DNA of 64,000 nucleotides from Limanda limanda (Eukaryota > Chordata > Actinopteri > Pleuronectiformes > Pleuronectidae). The stretch spans positions 13,820,893 through 13,884,892 of the forward strand of contig NC_083641.1 of NCBI RefSeq assembly GCF_963576545.1, written 5' to 3'. Below the pieces are notes generated by a model, which had not been told where the DNA came from, did not search any database, and was given only the letters and a program-made list of their open reading frames with translations. The position numbers and the translations under genes are program-made. Of this stretch, positions 1 to 13,469 are shown piece by piece (position 1 is the stretch's first letter; the number at the start of each line of letters is the position of its first letter).

Positions 1-100
1 ACTCTAAATTGACAGTAGGTGTGTAGGTGAGAATAAATGGTTGTTTGACTTGTTGGCCCTGTGATGGACTGGCGACCTGTCCAGGATGTATGCTTCCTCT
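1..100 (+). repeat. Fragment of the same dispersed repeat family
   Basis: Starts inside the repeat (actctaaattgacagtaggt) and runs through gatggactggcgacctgtccagg. The left part lies outside the window and the 3' tail is missing. Confidence 0.6.
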
Positions 101-837
101 GGACATCACTAAACACAGATTTCTTTGAACGGCTATTATTAACTATTAAAAAATATGCATTTACTTCACCTTTGTACCAACAGTCTGCTGCTCTTGCTGT
201 TGTTTTGTAGCTTCCTACACACTTTATTAGTAAATTGAGGTCAATGGGATGGTGGCAACCAGTTTCACTCTTTTCTTCCATATTTCTGTGGAGCAAAACC
301 AACGCCCTAATCCTCATGCTGAGAATGCATGCCTCTTCATACTTTCACCTAGTATCATGTGAATGCAGTCATACTTCCCCTCAGTCTCTCAATTGTCGTT
401 CTCAAGGGCACATGAGCACTTATTATTCAGGGAGGCAAGAGCATTACTCCCCACTTTCACTGATGGTCGCCGGATTGAGTATCAACTCAAACCTGCTTCT
501 CTGAGCAGGTGGTCAGACTAAAAATAGTGCTGAATCAAAAAAAAGCAAGGGGCTGCGTTGGCGTGTTGCTAAAGGTAACGGTGGGAAGATGAAATATGAT
601 CCAGGAAATGCAGTTTGATTAAAGCATCCATTAAATTGAAGGTTTATAAGTAAAACAAGTTGTTGCTGTGGCTATATATCTGATTCATCTTAGGTTTTTA
701 CATCAGATAACCTTCCCGATGCAACCCGAGTTTGCAGGAGCCAGGGATCCATCTGCCAAAAGCAGGATGTTGGTAGCACTGTCGCATCACAGTAAGTAGG
801 TTAGCGAGTTGAATCCCTGCTTGCCTGGGGTCTTTCT

Positions 838-1135
838 GTGGGGGGTGTGCATATCACCCCTTGTTTGTGGAGGTTTTCTCCAGGTACTCTGGTTTCTTCC
901 CAGTGTCCAAACACATGCAGATTGGGGCTAGGTAAATTTGACTCTAAATTAATCCTAGATGTAAATGTGAGTTTGACTGGTTGTTTGTCTCTGTGTGCTG
1001 GCCCTGTGTACCCCGCCTCTCACGCAATGTCGGATGGGATTGGCTCCAGTGTCGTCGTCTCCCCCCCCCCCCCCCCCCCCCACTGCAAGCCTCAAAGGAT
1101 AAGCAGTATAGATGATGGATGAATGGATAGATGGA
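838..1135 (+). repeat. Dispersed teleost repeat with poly-C and GATG-type tail
   Basis: Contains the landmarks tctggtttcttcccagtgtccaaacacatgcag, a run of 21 C (1061-1081), aaaggataagcagtatagatgatgg and a GGATGAATGGATA tail. I recognise this arrangement as a very common interspersed repeat in fish genomes; the family name is not certain. Confidence 0.65.
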
Positions 1136-1222
1136 TAGTTGTAGTTACTATCATGTCAGCAATCATATAATCTCCTCCTTTGACAGTAAAAGTAGAATAT
1201 ACTGCCATGTGATAAAGTAATC

Positions 1223-1805
1223 TGTGGATGTGGTCCTTGCATTCATTTGATTGGTCCACAAAGTGGTATTTGACCTCTGCTTCCGGACCCCTGCTGCTTT
1301 TTAATCCAGTGACGCAGTCGTACTATCAATCTAAATGTAGCATAAGGTTTTAGCTGTTTTCAGGACAGACACTGAACTCAGCACATTTCCTTGAAATGTT
1401 CCAGTCAGTAGCTCCTAACGTTTTCCGGGAGGTAGAGGTGTTACACAAGATGCAGATGAAGATCACCTTCGAAAGACCCCACGCTGTAAACAAAAACATG
1501 TGATTTCCAAAGTGGAATTCATAATTCATGTCCTGTCTCTTGCATGCTCTACCCAGACGCCACCCCTCGCCTGAATGTCCGGGACATCTCTCTGTTGTTG
1601 TGAACACGTCTGACCCCATCATCTCCTGCTGTGTTCTTCATATTGAACATTGAGGAGTTCATGTTCTGAAAACTGTTTTTGTGGATGTTGTGCTTGTACT
1701 CATTTGATTGGTCCACACAGTGCACTGCTGGAGAACCCTGCATTTAATTTGCCCTCTGCTTCTGGACCCCTGCTGTGCTAATGCAGGGACACAGTGCTAC
1801 GTCAG
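1223..1805 (+). repeat. Diverged direct duplication
   Basis: About 110 bp at 1223-1330 (tgtggatgtggtccttgcat, then catttgattggtccac, then ctctgcttccggacccctgctg) recurs at 1680-1805 with substitutions and an insertion. Origin unknown. Confidence 0.55.
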
Positions 1806-3429
1806 TCTGCCTGCAGCCTTTGTCTACTGCCCCCTCAAAACTCAAAACAAAGCTGTTTCACTTTTCAGCAGGATTGGTTGTCAAAGTGACACTTAAACTT
1901 AGAAGATGGGTTCCCTCTCTCCCCAGCACGGTGTTCCAGTCCAAATGTGACTAAAGGACTGGTTGTTTTAAGTGCAGCCTTTTTATGCAACTGCAGAGCA
2001 CCTCTATTTACCTCTATTTACTCTTCAAGTGTCACAGTCTGAGACAAAGTCAAACACACAGTGTAACAGGACAAGACGTTCACCTCCAGGAGAGAGAGAG
2101 GGGAGCGCAGGCAGAGAGAGAGAGAGTGACAGATGGAGAGAAGATGCGAGAAAAAGCGAGCCAAGAAAAAGACAGGAGGGACAATACTCCCCGTTAACTT
2201 CTCTAATGTTGTGGAATGTGAGGAGCTCTGAAACACAATGTAACAGGACAAGACGTACGCTTCAGAGATAATTAGAGAGTGAGCGGAGAGCAGAGGGAGA
2301 CGGGGAGAGAATTGGATGCATCCCACTGTGTGTGAGAGAGAGATAAGTGAAAGATTTTCTGTTTCATTTTCTTCAGAGAGAGAATCAATGATGAGAAGAA
2401 AAGGAGAAAAACCAATAATGAGGAGATTTTCTCACACACACACATGCACACGCACACACAAACACACACACACACACACACACGCTACCTGTCTGACTCT
2501 AGTTTCATTTATAATGGAGGAGGTACTCAGTTCTTTTAGCCGGTGCATTCACATTATAGTGTGTTCCAGCCTGAGGCTCCCATCCCTACTCCAGATTCTC
2601 AGCAACATGCTGCTTTCTCCTCGTTCTCCTTTGCTTCTCTTTCTCTCTCAATCCCTCTCTCTCTCTCTATACACTATATGAGCTATCTGTGGAAAGCTGA
2701 CAGAGCGGAGATGTTGGCCTATGGCACAGTAGGGCCTGTAATTCTGGATGACTGCTGACTGTAAAAGTGTGAAAATTAGGTAGAAGTTCATGTATTGTGT
2801 GTGTGCGTGTGTATGTGGGTGTTTGTGTGTATGTATGTATGAGCTGTTGTATTATTATAGTTATGGTAACACAATTTCTACATAGTCTGCGTCGCAGTAG
2901 CTGTGAATCAGCAGCAGCGTTCAGGGACAACACTGAGTGTAATGACATTTAAATACGTTTTGATGTATCAGTGAATATAGTTCAGACAGTTGTCTCCCCT
3001 TTGCTGTGCACACGTGGTAACAAATGGAAATAAGAGTTATTTGCTCCACCTAAACGTCTGCTTGGGAACTCCACGTTTTCGTCAGATACCTTTTTTGCTT
3101 TTCGCGACTGCAGGCAGTCTGTCGTCACATGTGACTTGGGTAATAAATGTAACAGTCACAGTTCCACATGTAGGAGCCGCTGATGTGATCAGAGTCCATA
3201 CTGTGACCACACTGCCCTCTGTTTGTTGACAGGACACGTACAAAAGAGACTCGGCCTCAATTATCTTCATTACGTGTGTTTCTCAAAACTGAAAAATCAG
3301 ACAAAACAACAACTACCTCTATAACTTACCACCTCACGTCTGGTTGACTAAAACTCAAAAGCCTTCTAGGTTAATTTGTTTGTACTTCTCTGTGAAGATG
3401 TAACATTAGTCAGACATTATGTTTACTGT

Positions 3430-3592
3430 CCTTCTGAGGGAGTTTTTCTCTCAACAGTCGCCGAAGTGCTGCTCATTGTGGGAACTGTTAGGGTTCTCTC
3501 TAATGTTTAAGGTCTTGACCTTCTATGTAAAGTGCCTTGAGATAATGTATATTATGATTTAGCGCTATACAAATAAAATTGAATTTAATTCC
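3430..3592 (+). repeat. 3' end of a non-LTR retrotransposon or derived SINE
   Basis: The stretch gagggagtttttctctc ... ctttaaagtgccttgagataatgt-like sequence ... agcgctatacaaataaaattgaat matches the 3' terminal consensus seen in many fish LINE/SINE copies. There is no target duplication that I can define. Confidence 0.55.
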
Positions 3593-6500
3593 GATTTAAA
3601 AGGATGTACTAAGTACATGCGATGTAATAAAAGTAGTGGGAAAACAATAAGGACATCAGGCATAGGGCTATACCTAAATAGAACACAACCTTTATTGTTG
3701 TGATTAGTAACACATGTGTTCACCTAGTATTTCACATTTAAATAGCTGTGGTGAAAAGGGTCCATAAGTAGAATATATGTAGCATCCCTCATAATGTGTT
3801 TGAAACAGGCTTATACACTACTAGCACACTCTTAGTTGTGGAATATCAATTGTCACTTTTGTGCCAGTTTGGCGACATGAATCTTAAACCTTAAACAGAG
3901 CTGTGTGATTGAAATCGGCCCAGCAGTGTGTATAGTGGATCTAAAGTATTCAGGTGTTTGAAAACATCTCTCTCAAACACTTAATTTGGCACCACATCTT
4001 TTGTGGTAGGCTAATTGATAACAGTGTTTGTTATGCCTCGCCGTCTGTTGGTTTCCTTGTCAGGAGGCTTTTTTGTCTTTTTTTGCAGAATTAGCATGTT
4101 TTTGTGCTGGTACCTTAGCTGGTTTAGACCTGAAGTTTTTCTTATTCCTGCTGTGGTTCACTTCCAGATGGTGAAGGTAGTGCAGCTGTCTGTAACAACA
4201 ACCGATTTCCGATATACTTTTTTCAGATTTCTGTCTTTTGAGCAACCTCCGTATTATCAAAACCAAACCACCTCCATGGAAAAGAAGTTGATCTCCGTCT
4301 AGTAATTACATCTAATGACAGACTGTGAGCCCGGTAGTGCCTGTCATCTCTGTTTGTTCAATCATTTTAAGACATGCAGTTGTAGGGAGATACATTATGT
4401 TAGCTTTACTTGTGGTGCAGTGACCATGGCTGTAGCCCAGTTCAGGAGTCTCAATGGGCCACGTAGACTGCAAAGGCCAAACCAAAATGAGAAGATCTGG
4501 TATAAAGAGGCTTTCTGTGATCTGCAGCGTCAACAGCTTCTCTCGCCCTTTTTGCAGTTGGAGGTGACGAAAGAGTTCTAATGCCCATTGTTTTTTTAAC
4601 ATGTGTACTGTAGCTGTTCGGATGAGTGCAAGCATGACACTCATGCATTGGATGTCTAGTCACTTGAAACAGCAATTAGCTCTTTTAAAAAAATATTTTT
4701 GTCATGGAATCAAAATTAATCCTTGGATAGGTTTAACCCACTGGAGACTTTCTTTCTCTGGGATGAAAGGACACTTTTGTCTGTCACATTTGCAGAAGCC
4801 TTTGAAAGGAGACAGCCCAGTTACACTGCTGTGATGCAATCAGTCTTCAAATGCAGTCTTCCGAGGATGCAGGTCTTGAAATCAGACACACCTCATCTTC
4901 AAACAAAGTATAAACAAAAAACTGTGTAAACAAAGTCGAAAAAGTATTTAATTGTATATTGACTCTTAAAGAGTATTTTTGATTGCTTTTGGTTCTGAGT
5001 GACATACTGGACATCCTCAATAATGTCAACTCATACACACTCATCATTGAGACAATTTTGGAGACAAACTTTACCACACAACACTAGCTTTGTATAATCT
5101 GCAGTATAATATTGACATCAGTACAGTGTGTTCTTTTAAACACCTCACCAGAGGCTCAGCGGTTTCAGTAACCAGACAAATCTGACATCTCGTTGACGAC
5201 TGCAGTGCCTAATTCTGGAAAACAATCTTCAACTCTGTTAAGCGTAAACGCGTAAATCGAAATCCTGACTCGTCTCTGTTGTGTCTTTTCGTGCGTCTGA
5301 CTGATGACCGCGGGCTCTCGACTGCTCCCTGTCTCCCTCCGCCTCCCTCCATCCGTCCATTATTAATGTGAGCACGCCAAAATCTTCTAGAAGAAGTGGA
5401 GAGGAGAGACAAGCCACATGTCTCAGGTAGCTACACCGTGCTGCTCATTTCTCCTCCTTTCTTTTTCTGTCTTACTTTCTTTCTCTCTCATTCTTTCAGT
5501 CCCCCCCACACTTGAATAATGGATAGTTTCAAACCAGACGCACCCTTCCCTTCTTCTCAGACCTCGGGAGGTCGCTGGATAGTGGCAGCACATGTGTTGG
5601 CTGTTCACTGTCATCAGTGTATCTCAGACTTGCTCCCATCCTGTTCCTCCTCCCTTTGCATTCCTTCTCCTCCTTGGTTGTTTCTCCTGTTACTGTCATA
5701 CCTTTCCTGCCCCTTTGCCAATCTGTTTTCTTAAATCTAGGCGAAGAGAGAGAGAGATTAAACGAGGGTAGGAGAGGGGGGAGGTTTCATCAGGTGAATG
5801 CTGATCTGCAGTAATTACTCAGAGACAGTGGGGGGATTATCGTGCAATGTTGTCACGGGTGTTGTCTGGGCCCTGGTAATACAAAGTGACAATATTGCAT
5901 GCTAATCCAGAGGTCATTACTAGGTCACTGTTGCTTTTATGAGACGTTTTCCATGCCAGCCACTGTGGAAGCTCTTTTTGAATGATACAGATTAATCAGG
6001 TGGGCAGACACTCTATCGCTGAACCCAAGACCATTAACTCAAAAACATGATTTATTAATGTTTCTCCTTGCACAATGGTGGTGTGTGACAAAAATACCCA
6101 ACTGACCTTTATAACACACCATTAAATAACATCTATTTCTTTTTATACATGCAACTTTTTGCACTGATTATTTAACAGTCATATAGAAATAAATTAACTT
6201 CCAATGTAGGTCAGGCCAGAGGCCTCAGTAAATATCCACAAAGATGTGTGTTTTTAGCAAGAGGTACAAATCTCACATTATGACAACTAAGGAATCTCTG
6301 TTGCATAACTCTTCTTCTTTACATCATAGACAGAAAACAATTATATTTTCTATGAATTCCATGTGCAATATTACCTCTCAACATAAAACAATATTGCTGC
6401 TCATCATAATGTGCAATGTCACTCTTTAATTTTCATATGCAATATATATTTAGTTTCATTATTATCATGTAGAGTATTCTTAATTTCATGTGCAAATTCA

Positions 6501-7683
6501 TCCTTCATTTGACATTTCCAATTATATTTCTATTCTTATTTTAGTCCAGTTTTTAATTTATTATTTTATACTTTTATATTTTTGGAACCTATCTTGCCTG
6601 CCTGAGAGGGCGGAATCTAAGCGTCTGACTCAACTTACGGCTGATTGGCTGGCGTTGGCTTCTTGTCCCGCTCATCCAACGGGCGGAGGCTACATCCAAA
6701 CACGGCCACTGACTTGTTATTTTTATTGGTACATAATTTGAATTTACCTCTAAATGCACATTTGGTGGAGAAGCTAACTCATGGGGAAGATTGTGTTTAT
6801 GTGAATATACAGCATATAGCTTGACAGCCATTTATAGTGATTGTTCTGACAAACGCAAACATATTAGTGAAGTAGTCTCATACATAATGAATTTAGAAAT
6901 TTATATTTAATTTAAATTTTTTATATAGAAAATTGAATAGATAATTGTTTCATAGAACCACGTGGGTAATATAGAAATGCAACCACTCACAGACCCATCA
7001 TACCTCATCAACAGTGAACGGGGTTGTGATTTTCTTGTAGACATTATTTTAACTTTAACGTTCTGCCTAGCTGAGCTTCAGTGATGTAAAGCTTTAGGTT
7101 TTTGTGCATTCAAACTGAATTAGATCGTCGCCTGCTTTATTCATTCATAAGCGTCTGATTCAGCACAGAGTTAAGCACCGCAGGCGACGGCACTTGTTTT
7201 CTCTTGCTGGAGAAGGTTAAATGAGGTTGCAGTTTTTTTCGCTCCACTGACTTTCATCTCGTCAGACAGAATGCTATCTACTTCCACCTGGTTGACACTG
7301 CAGATGAAGAATTTAAGCAAACGCCATGCTATTATTCATATATTGGATTGCAAGTGAAAAATCCACGTTCAGAGATAGACAGACGGACAAGCTGACACAC
7401 ACAAACACACACACACAGACACACACATAGTTCAGCCGGTGTTACCTCCTCTGGCCTCTCTTGGCTTAGTGTGCCGTGCCATGTTGTGCCGAGTCGCGTG
7501 TTGTGATGCGTGGTCTAGTGGGGCTAACGGAAGCACATGTGTTGTCTGCTAACTCTGATTAATGTAACAGACTATACTCCCCCTTCTCTCTCTGACTCTT
7601 TTTTTTTTATCTGGCTGCCCTGCTGTCCTGCCTTCACCTCTGATGTCTGCACTGTGTTTCAAACCTGGACCCTGAGAAACTGC

Positions 7684-7715
7684 AATATAATATAATATAA
7701 TATAATAAAATATCA
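7684..7715. repeat. (ATAAT)n short tandem repeat
   Basis: Roughly six units of taata/ataat. Confidence 0.85.
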
Positions 7716-8237
7716 ACCACTACATTAAAACTGGTATGGTTTTAATTTGTGGCTGATATTGACTTCAAGTCTCATAAATGGCAAATAATTGAAACTGTAA
7801 AATTAGGTTTAAATCACATTAATGATGGTTCACCAGTAACTTTTTCAAAACAGGTTCCTGATAAACATCCATCAGTGATAGCATTAAAACCAATGTTGTG
7901 GCTGACTGACATACTGGAGTCTGGACAGTGAACAATCTGGGTAAAAAACATCAACTGTAGCTTGGATTTCTGGAACTGTGGAGTTATTCCTTCCACATAC
8001 AGTTTAATATCAGTCAGAACAACTGCTGGGACATTAAATCACGAGGCTGAGGGGCATATTGTGCAGCAGGATGTACTATAGCCTGTGTCAAACTCGTGAT
8101 TAACTTCATGGGGCTGCAGCAATAAAACCTAAATCGAGTGAAGACCGTGTGTAATTGGTTGATAGGATTTACCTGCAGCTCTGCCCAGTCAAGAATGTAA
8201 ACAGGGAGTCCCTGCTTCAACAAAGACTGTAACACCA

Positions 8238-8295
8238 CCACCACCACTACTACTACTACTACTATCTCTATAACAGCACCACTACTACTACATCT
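8238..8295. repeat. (ACC)n/(ACT)n trinucleotide repeat
   Basis: ACC units pass into ACT units, with one interruption (ctctataacagc). Confidence 0.85.
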
Positions 8296-11200
8296 ACCAC
8301 ATTTACTTTATTGCTACTACTGCTACTACTTTTTCTATTTGATTGTATTGTGTATATTTTCAGTATGATTTTCTTTTATTCAGTGCTGTGATTGGTTGAA
8401 AAATAATCCTGACTTTGCTTGTGTTTTGTCTGTTTGCATGTGTTTTCCTAAATTGTGTGTGCAGAGCTCTCAGAACCACTGTATATTACAAGCTAGTGTA
8501 CCATTAAAAATTATTTTCAAGCTGTTAAGATAAAAATAGTTTTAATAGTGTTGCTTTAAATAGGCTAAGTTGTATTTTGCCAGGAGCTAATGCAACCAAC
8601 TTCATGATGTCTACTCTGGACTTAGTGCAACTGATTCTGTGGCGTCTTATTCTTTGTCTTGTGCTTGATGAGATTCGGAGAATGATTAATCACAGAGCTG
8701 CCGTAAATGTATTAATCACCCAGTTCTGGAGGCTTAGCTAACCTTGATGAAAATATGTCAAGACATCTAGACTGATTTGTCAGCATAATCAACCCCCCCC
8801 GCCCCCCCCACACACACAACAAAATTAATAGTGCAGCCAGTCCTCTCCCTGCTCTCTGCTCTTCAGTCTATGTTGTTTGTGTCTGCTGTGCTGTGCTGTG
8901 CCACACCACACTGTGCTGTGACATGCCATGCCATGCCTCGCCATGTGCTGGGATGTGATGTGATGCGTGACCAAGTGCCGGTCGAGGCAGCCATAGGTGA
9001 TTTATTTCCCTGCCACTGCCCTTTCCCTCCTGCTTCCACGCAAAGGAGCAAGTGAGGTGGGCGGCCAGGCAGACGGGGAAAGGGAAGGCAAGGAAAGAGA
9101 TTTGCAAACGATAGGACAGCCAGTGAAGCGACAGACGTGCAACCCTGGATAATACCTCCTGCAAGCTCTCATTTTTTACCATAGTGCCTATTTTCTTTTT
9201 ACTGTCTCTCCGGCGCAATCACTCCATCCAACACTTGATTGTCTGCTCTGTCGACTTTGTCCTGACTTTTGAGAGACTATTGCTGATCGTTCCTGCGTCT
9301 GGGTTCTGCATGTGCAAATCTGTGCCTGTGAGCGAATGTGGATTCCTTAGTGCTACTGTTCAACACAGACACACACACACACAGCCCAGTCACTGACCAT
9401 CTCGAACACTTTGATTCATCCACCACAGTACAGTATGTCCCTGATCTGTCTTCACCCCATCTTCTTTCTCCTGTCTGCTACTTGCACGCCTCGGCCCCCC
9501 TTTTAGACTTCCCTTTATCCCTTGTGACTGCTACGTCCCCGCCCTTTTCCCTGCTCCACACTCACACGCACTCACACAAATGATAATCTTCCACGCACAC
9601 CATACCATGGTCAAGGGGGTTATACATGCACACAAATATTCACACACGCCCGAATTCTACACTCATGGTATTATGTGTGTGGGTTCATAAACTCATAGAC
9701 GCCTGTCATGTGATGTGTGCTGCGCCATGGGGTCCAGATGAGTGGAATCTCAGTGCTGGCTCTCGCTACACTGAGCACCACAGGGGGTCTTTATCGTCAC
9801 AAAAATCAACAAAGCCACAGTCACGAAGCGCTGTCTCGATCGCACACACAATCAAGAGCACACGCATACATATGTGATGTACACACATGCGCCCAGACAT
9901 ATTCATGCACGCAAAAGCAAAAGGAAAAAAAACAGATCCAAAAAAAACTAAAGCTTTAAAATGCGCACGCTACGTGACAAAAGCTCCCAAAAAACATTCT
10001 CCCTTTGACACGCAAACAGAAGAGCACAGCTGGACAGTGTTTTTAGGACACACACACACAAACACACACACACTCACGCTCTACAAGCTCTCATGCACAG
10101 TCACAGTCCAAAAAAGAAAATAATTTAGGTAAATTAGTGGAAAAAATAACATGGATAAGTCCCTTAACTACTTAATCCCTTCTTAAATGCTTGCGTGATC
10201 TCTCGTGTCTGTGATTTCACGGACAGACGGAGAGAGAGAGGAGTGGGAGCTCAGAGGACAAAAAGAAGAAAGCATTTGTTAGATTGAAAGAATGAGAGAG
10301 AGAGAGAGAGAGCTCAGAAGGATCCAGGTATGGTGTACGAGGCTGCTCTCCTGCCTTTGTTTTTCCTCCCTAAATCCGCTGCCCATCATCGTATCACTTG
10401 ATTAAACCTAATCCTAATGCTTCCAATCCCCCAGGCACCCACAAAAAAAGCCTGAATGCCTTGTACCCCTCCATAACATCTCTAAACAGATTTCAATGTG
10501 CGCTTAGCTGTGCTTCTATGACTGTAATTGTTAGCGTGTATTGTAGTTTATTGAGCCTCCCGTCTCCCGAAATTACACAAAGGCGTTCAGGTTTTTCATG
10601 TACTAGGGATTAGCGGAAATAAATAGTTTAGTATGTGTGTTTGTGAGGATCTGTGCTGGCCTCCGGCTCCTCTGTATTCTCCCTGCTGTGTACAGTCTGC
10701 ACACCATCGCTGCCTCATTAAAGGTTTTGACCTTCTGCTGATCTGATAAATAAGATTAAGGGACAAATGATTTTTTTTGTCCGATTTTGGCCAGGCTGCT
10801 GTGTCTGATAAGTACCGAAATAAACTGCAGTTCACAAAGCAAAGAAAGATTTTTGTCGACAAATCCACAAAGAAACCCTGTAAATGTAGACATCCCTAAT
10901 TGGGTTAAGCACAAAAGGACAGGACTTTTTGTGTGACTTTAAGTGTCTGTCTTTCTAAAGTTATGCGTCTATAGCATCTGTAAAATATGCTACGGTACAG
11001 GCATGTTGTGTACCATGTGATTTTTGGATGTGAAACCAATTCAACAGTGTGTTATATATGCTGTACAGACAGGGGTACATAGGTTGTGTGCGCAGTGTCT
11101 CGTGCGTGCCGCATGCCTGTTGGGTCAGTTTTTGGTCACGGAATGTGTGTTTTGGTGTGCGCATGGACATGGGGGGGGCGGGGGTGGGGATATACTGTGC

Positions 11201-11948
11201 GTGTGTGTGTAACATGAAGGGTCCGTGTTCGTGACAGTGACCCACTTCTGGTGTTTTGATGAGCCAGATGGGTCACGGCAGCTGTAGCCGAGGAGGCGGA
11301 GGTGGACGAGCGAGAGGAGCAGGAAGATAAGGAGAAGAGGGAGGGAAAGGGCAGTTGTTTTTTTCGGGCAGAGGAAGGAGGGAGAGGAGAGCGGGAGGGA
11401 GCCAACACGAGGAAAAGGGATTCGCAGAGGAAGTGGGAGATTATGGAAAGATCGATGGGGCAAAGAGAGGTGGAGTGATTGTGAAAGTAGAGGATTCGTC
11501 AAACTGGGGGAAAATTAGATAATTCTTTTTTGTGTGTCTTGTCTGTGTAGCGGTTCCCCCCCAACCTGGTGCATGAGACAATGAAGACACACACGCAGAC
11601 AGTAAGGGAGCTAAAAAGGCATCACATAAATTAATGATGCCTCACATCCTGGCAAGACACCAGCCAGCCAGAAAATGTCCTCACCCTGCACCCACTCCAC
11701 CCCTCCTAAATGTTTCACATCAGGCGAGAGGTAATAGCCCAATGTTTAATTGATGGAGCATGGAGGCATTGTGGTGATAACGTGGAGTGTGGAGGGGCTC
11801 CAAGTCACAAAACACAGACACACACACGCTCACACACAGAGCGGCCTCGGTACCTGCTAGGTGTCGACACATGCTGGAGCTTCAGTAGGAGGTGGAGGAT
11901 TCACTGTAGGGCTCTGTGGTTGTTGACTGAAGATGCAGACCCACACAG

Positions 11949-11951
<3 letters not shown>

Positions 11952-11993
<42 letters not shown>
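11952..11993. repeat. (CA)n microsatellite
   Basis: About 42 bp of CA. Confidence 0.95.
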
Positions 11994-11994
<1 letters not shown>

Positions 11995-12652
11995 CCACAT
12001 CGCTGACATACCCCAAGGCATTATACGTGTTTTGCATATTTACATTTAGCTTGTTGACGTTATAATAAGCTCTCTGTAATAGATATTTATTAGCTGGATA
12101 TATAATTGAATCACCATTACCGGATGAATTGAAGCAGTGTGAGTGTAAGAGCCGTATGTGCCTTCAAATTAATGTTGGAAACTGCTTTTGGCAGCGGTTC
12201 AGCATACTAATGGAGTCAATCAAGAGACTGACTGAAAAAGAGATAGGAGACGCACAAGGGGAGCCATAGAAGTGGTGCGTGCACTAGAGGACAAAGAGGG
12301 TTGGTGTGTAGGAGAGGAGCATCAATTGGACGCTGGCATGCAACATTTAAAGGACAACACAACTCTTCTCCTCCGCTCCCTAATTCCCTCCCTCTATTTC
12401 TGGGCACATCCTCGTTTCATTCAAACCCACTCCTCTTTTCTCTCCTTCTCCTCCCAGGTATTTTCTGCAAGCGTGTGTGTGCGTTTGTATGTGTGTGTGC
12501 GGGTGCATGTGTTAGCATGTGGAGGGGGCTAGTTTTGTGGTTTGAGTGCTAAGTGAACGTGTCAGTGCCCAGGGCAAGGGGTCTCCCCACGGGGCCGGAT
12601 TCAGTCACGGGAGCACACAACTGACTGGTGGTGCAGACATTCTGCCCTCAGG

Positions 12653-12684
<32 letters not shown>

Positions 12685-13109
12685 CGTGAAGAGTGAGTGA
12701 CTGTGTGGGTTGTGTCTGTCAGAAGATGCTTATGCAAGTAAATTTTCCTTTGTATGTGTCTGTCTATGTCTGTGTATTTTGTTTGTAATCATGGACATGT
12801 TTGTGCTTGTTTTCTGAGTGGGATTTTAATATGCGTGTATGTTTGTCAGTCTGTCTGACCTTGGGTGTGTGTGTGTGTGTGTGTGCTTCTGTCTTTGTTT
12901 TGTATCTAACCCCTGCTTTTGAGTGGGTTTGTGCTGTGGATTGTGTGAGTGGGAGAAAGGTTCCCTGTGTTTGTGTCGTATGGACAAATTGTAGTTTGAC
13001 TCCATTGTTGTGAGGAAATGTTGACATTGTGAGGACATTCAGAGAGCTGTTTGATGGTCAAGACTTAGCTCAGGTTAGAATATTGGGTTATATTCACATT
13101 CAAGACATA

Positions 13110-13112
<3 letters not shown>

Positions 13113-13181
<69 letters not shown>
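13113..13181. repeat. (GT)n microsatellite
   Basis: Uninterrupted GT run of about 69 bp. Confidence 0.95.
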
Positions 13182-13183
<2 letters not shown>

Positions 13184-13415
13184 AGAGAGTGAGGGTTCTC
13201 TAGGTGTGTGATGTAGTCATGAAGACAGACATCAATGGGTCAATACACACTGTTAAAGTGACCAGAGGGCTGAATCGTGCCTCAGCTATGGTTTGACACA
13301 CACACGCACACACACACACTTCACACACACATGCACTTTGACACGCACACATAGAGGAAAGGACAGTTATACACTTTTTGGGACAAAATACAACCCCCCA
13401 CTTACAAACAAAGTC

Positions 13416-13417
13416 TG

Positions 13418-13467
<50 letters not shown>
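13416..13467. repeat. (CT)n(CA)n compound microsatellite
   Basis: CT run followed directly by a CA run. Confidence 0.92.

Positions 13468-13469
<2 letters not shown>

Noticed and set aside
11270..11480. Acidic/basic open frame on the + strand resembling an exon
   Set aside because: Purine-rich low complexity without matching splice sites.
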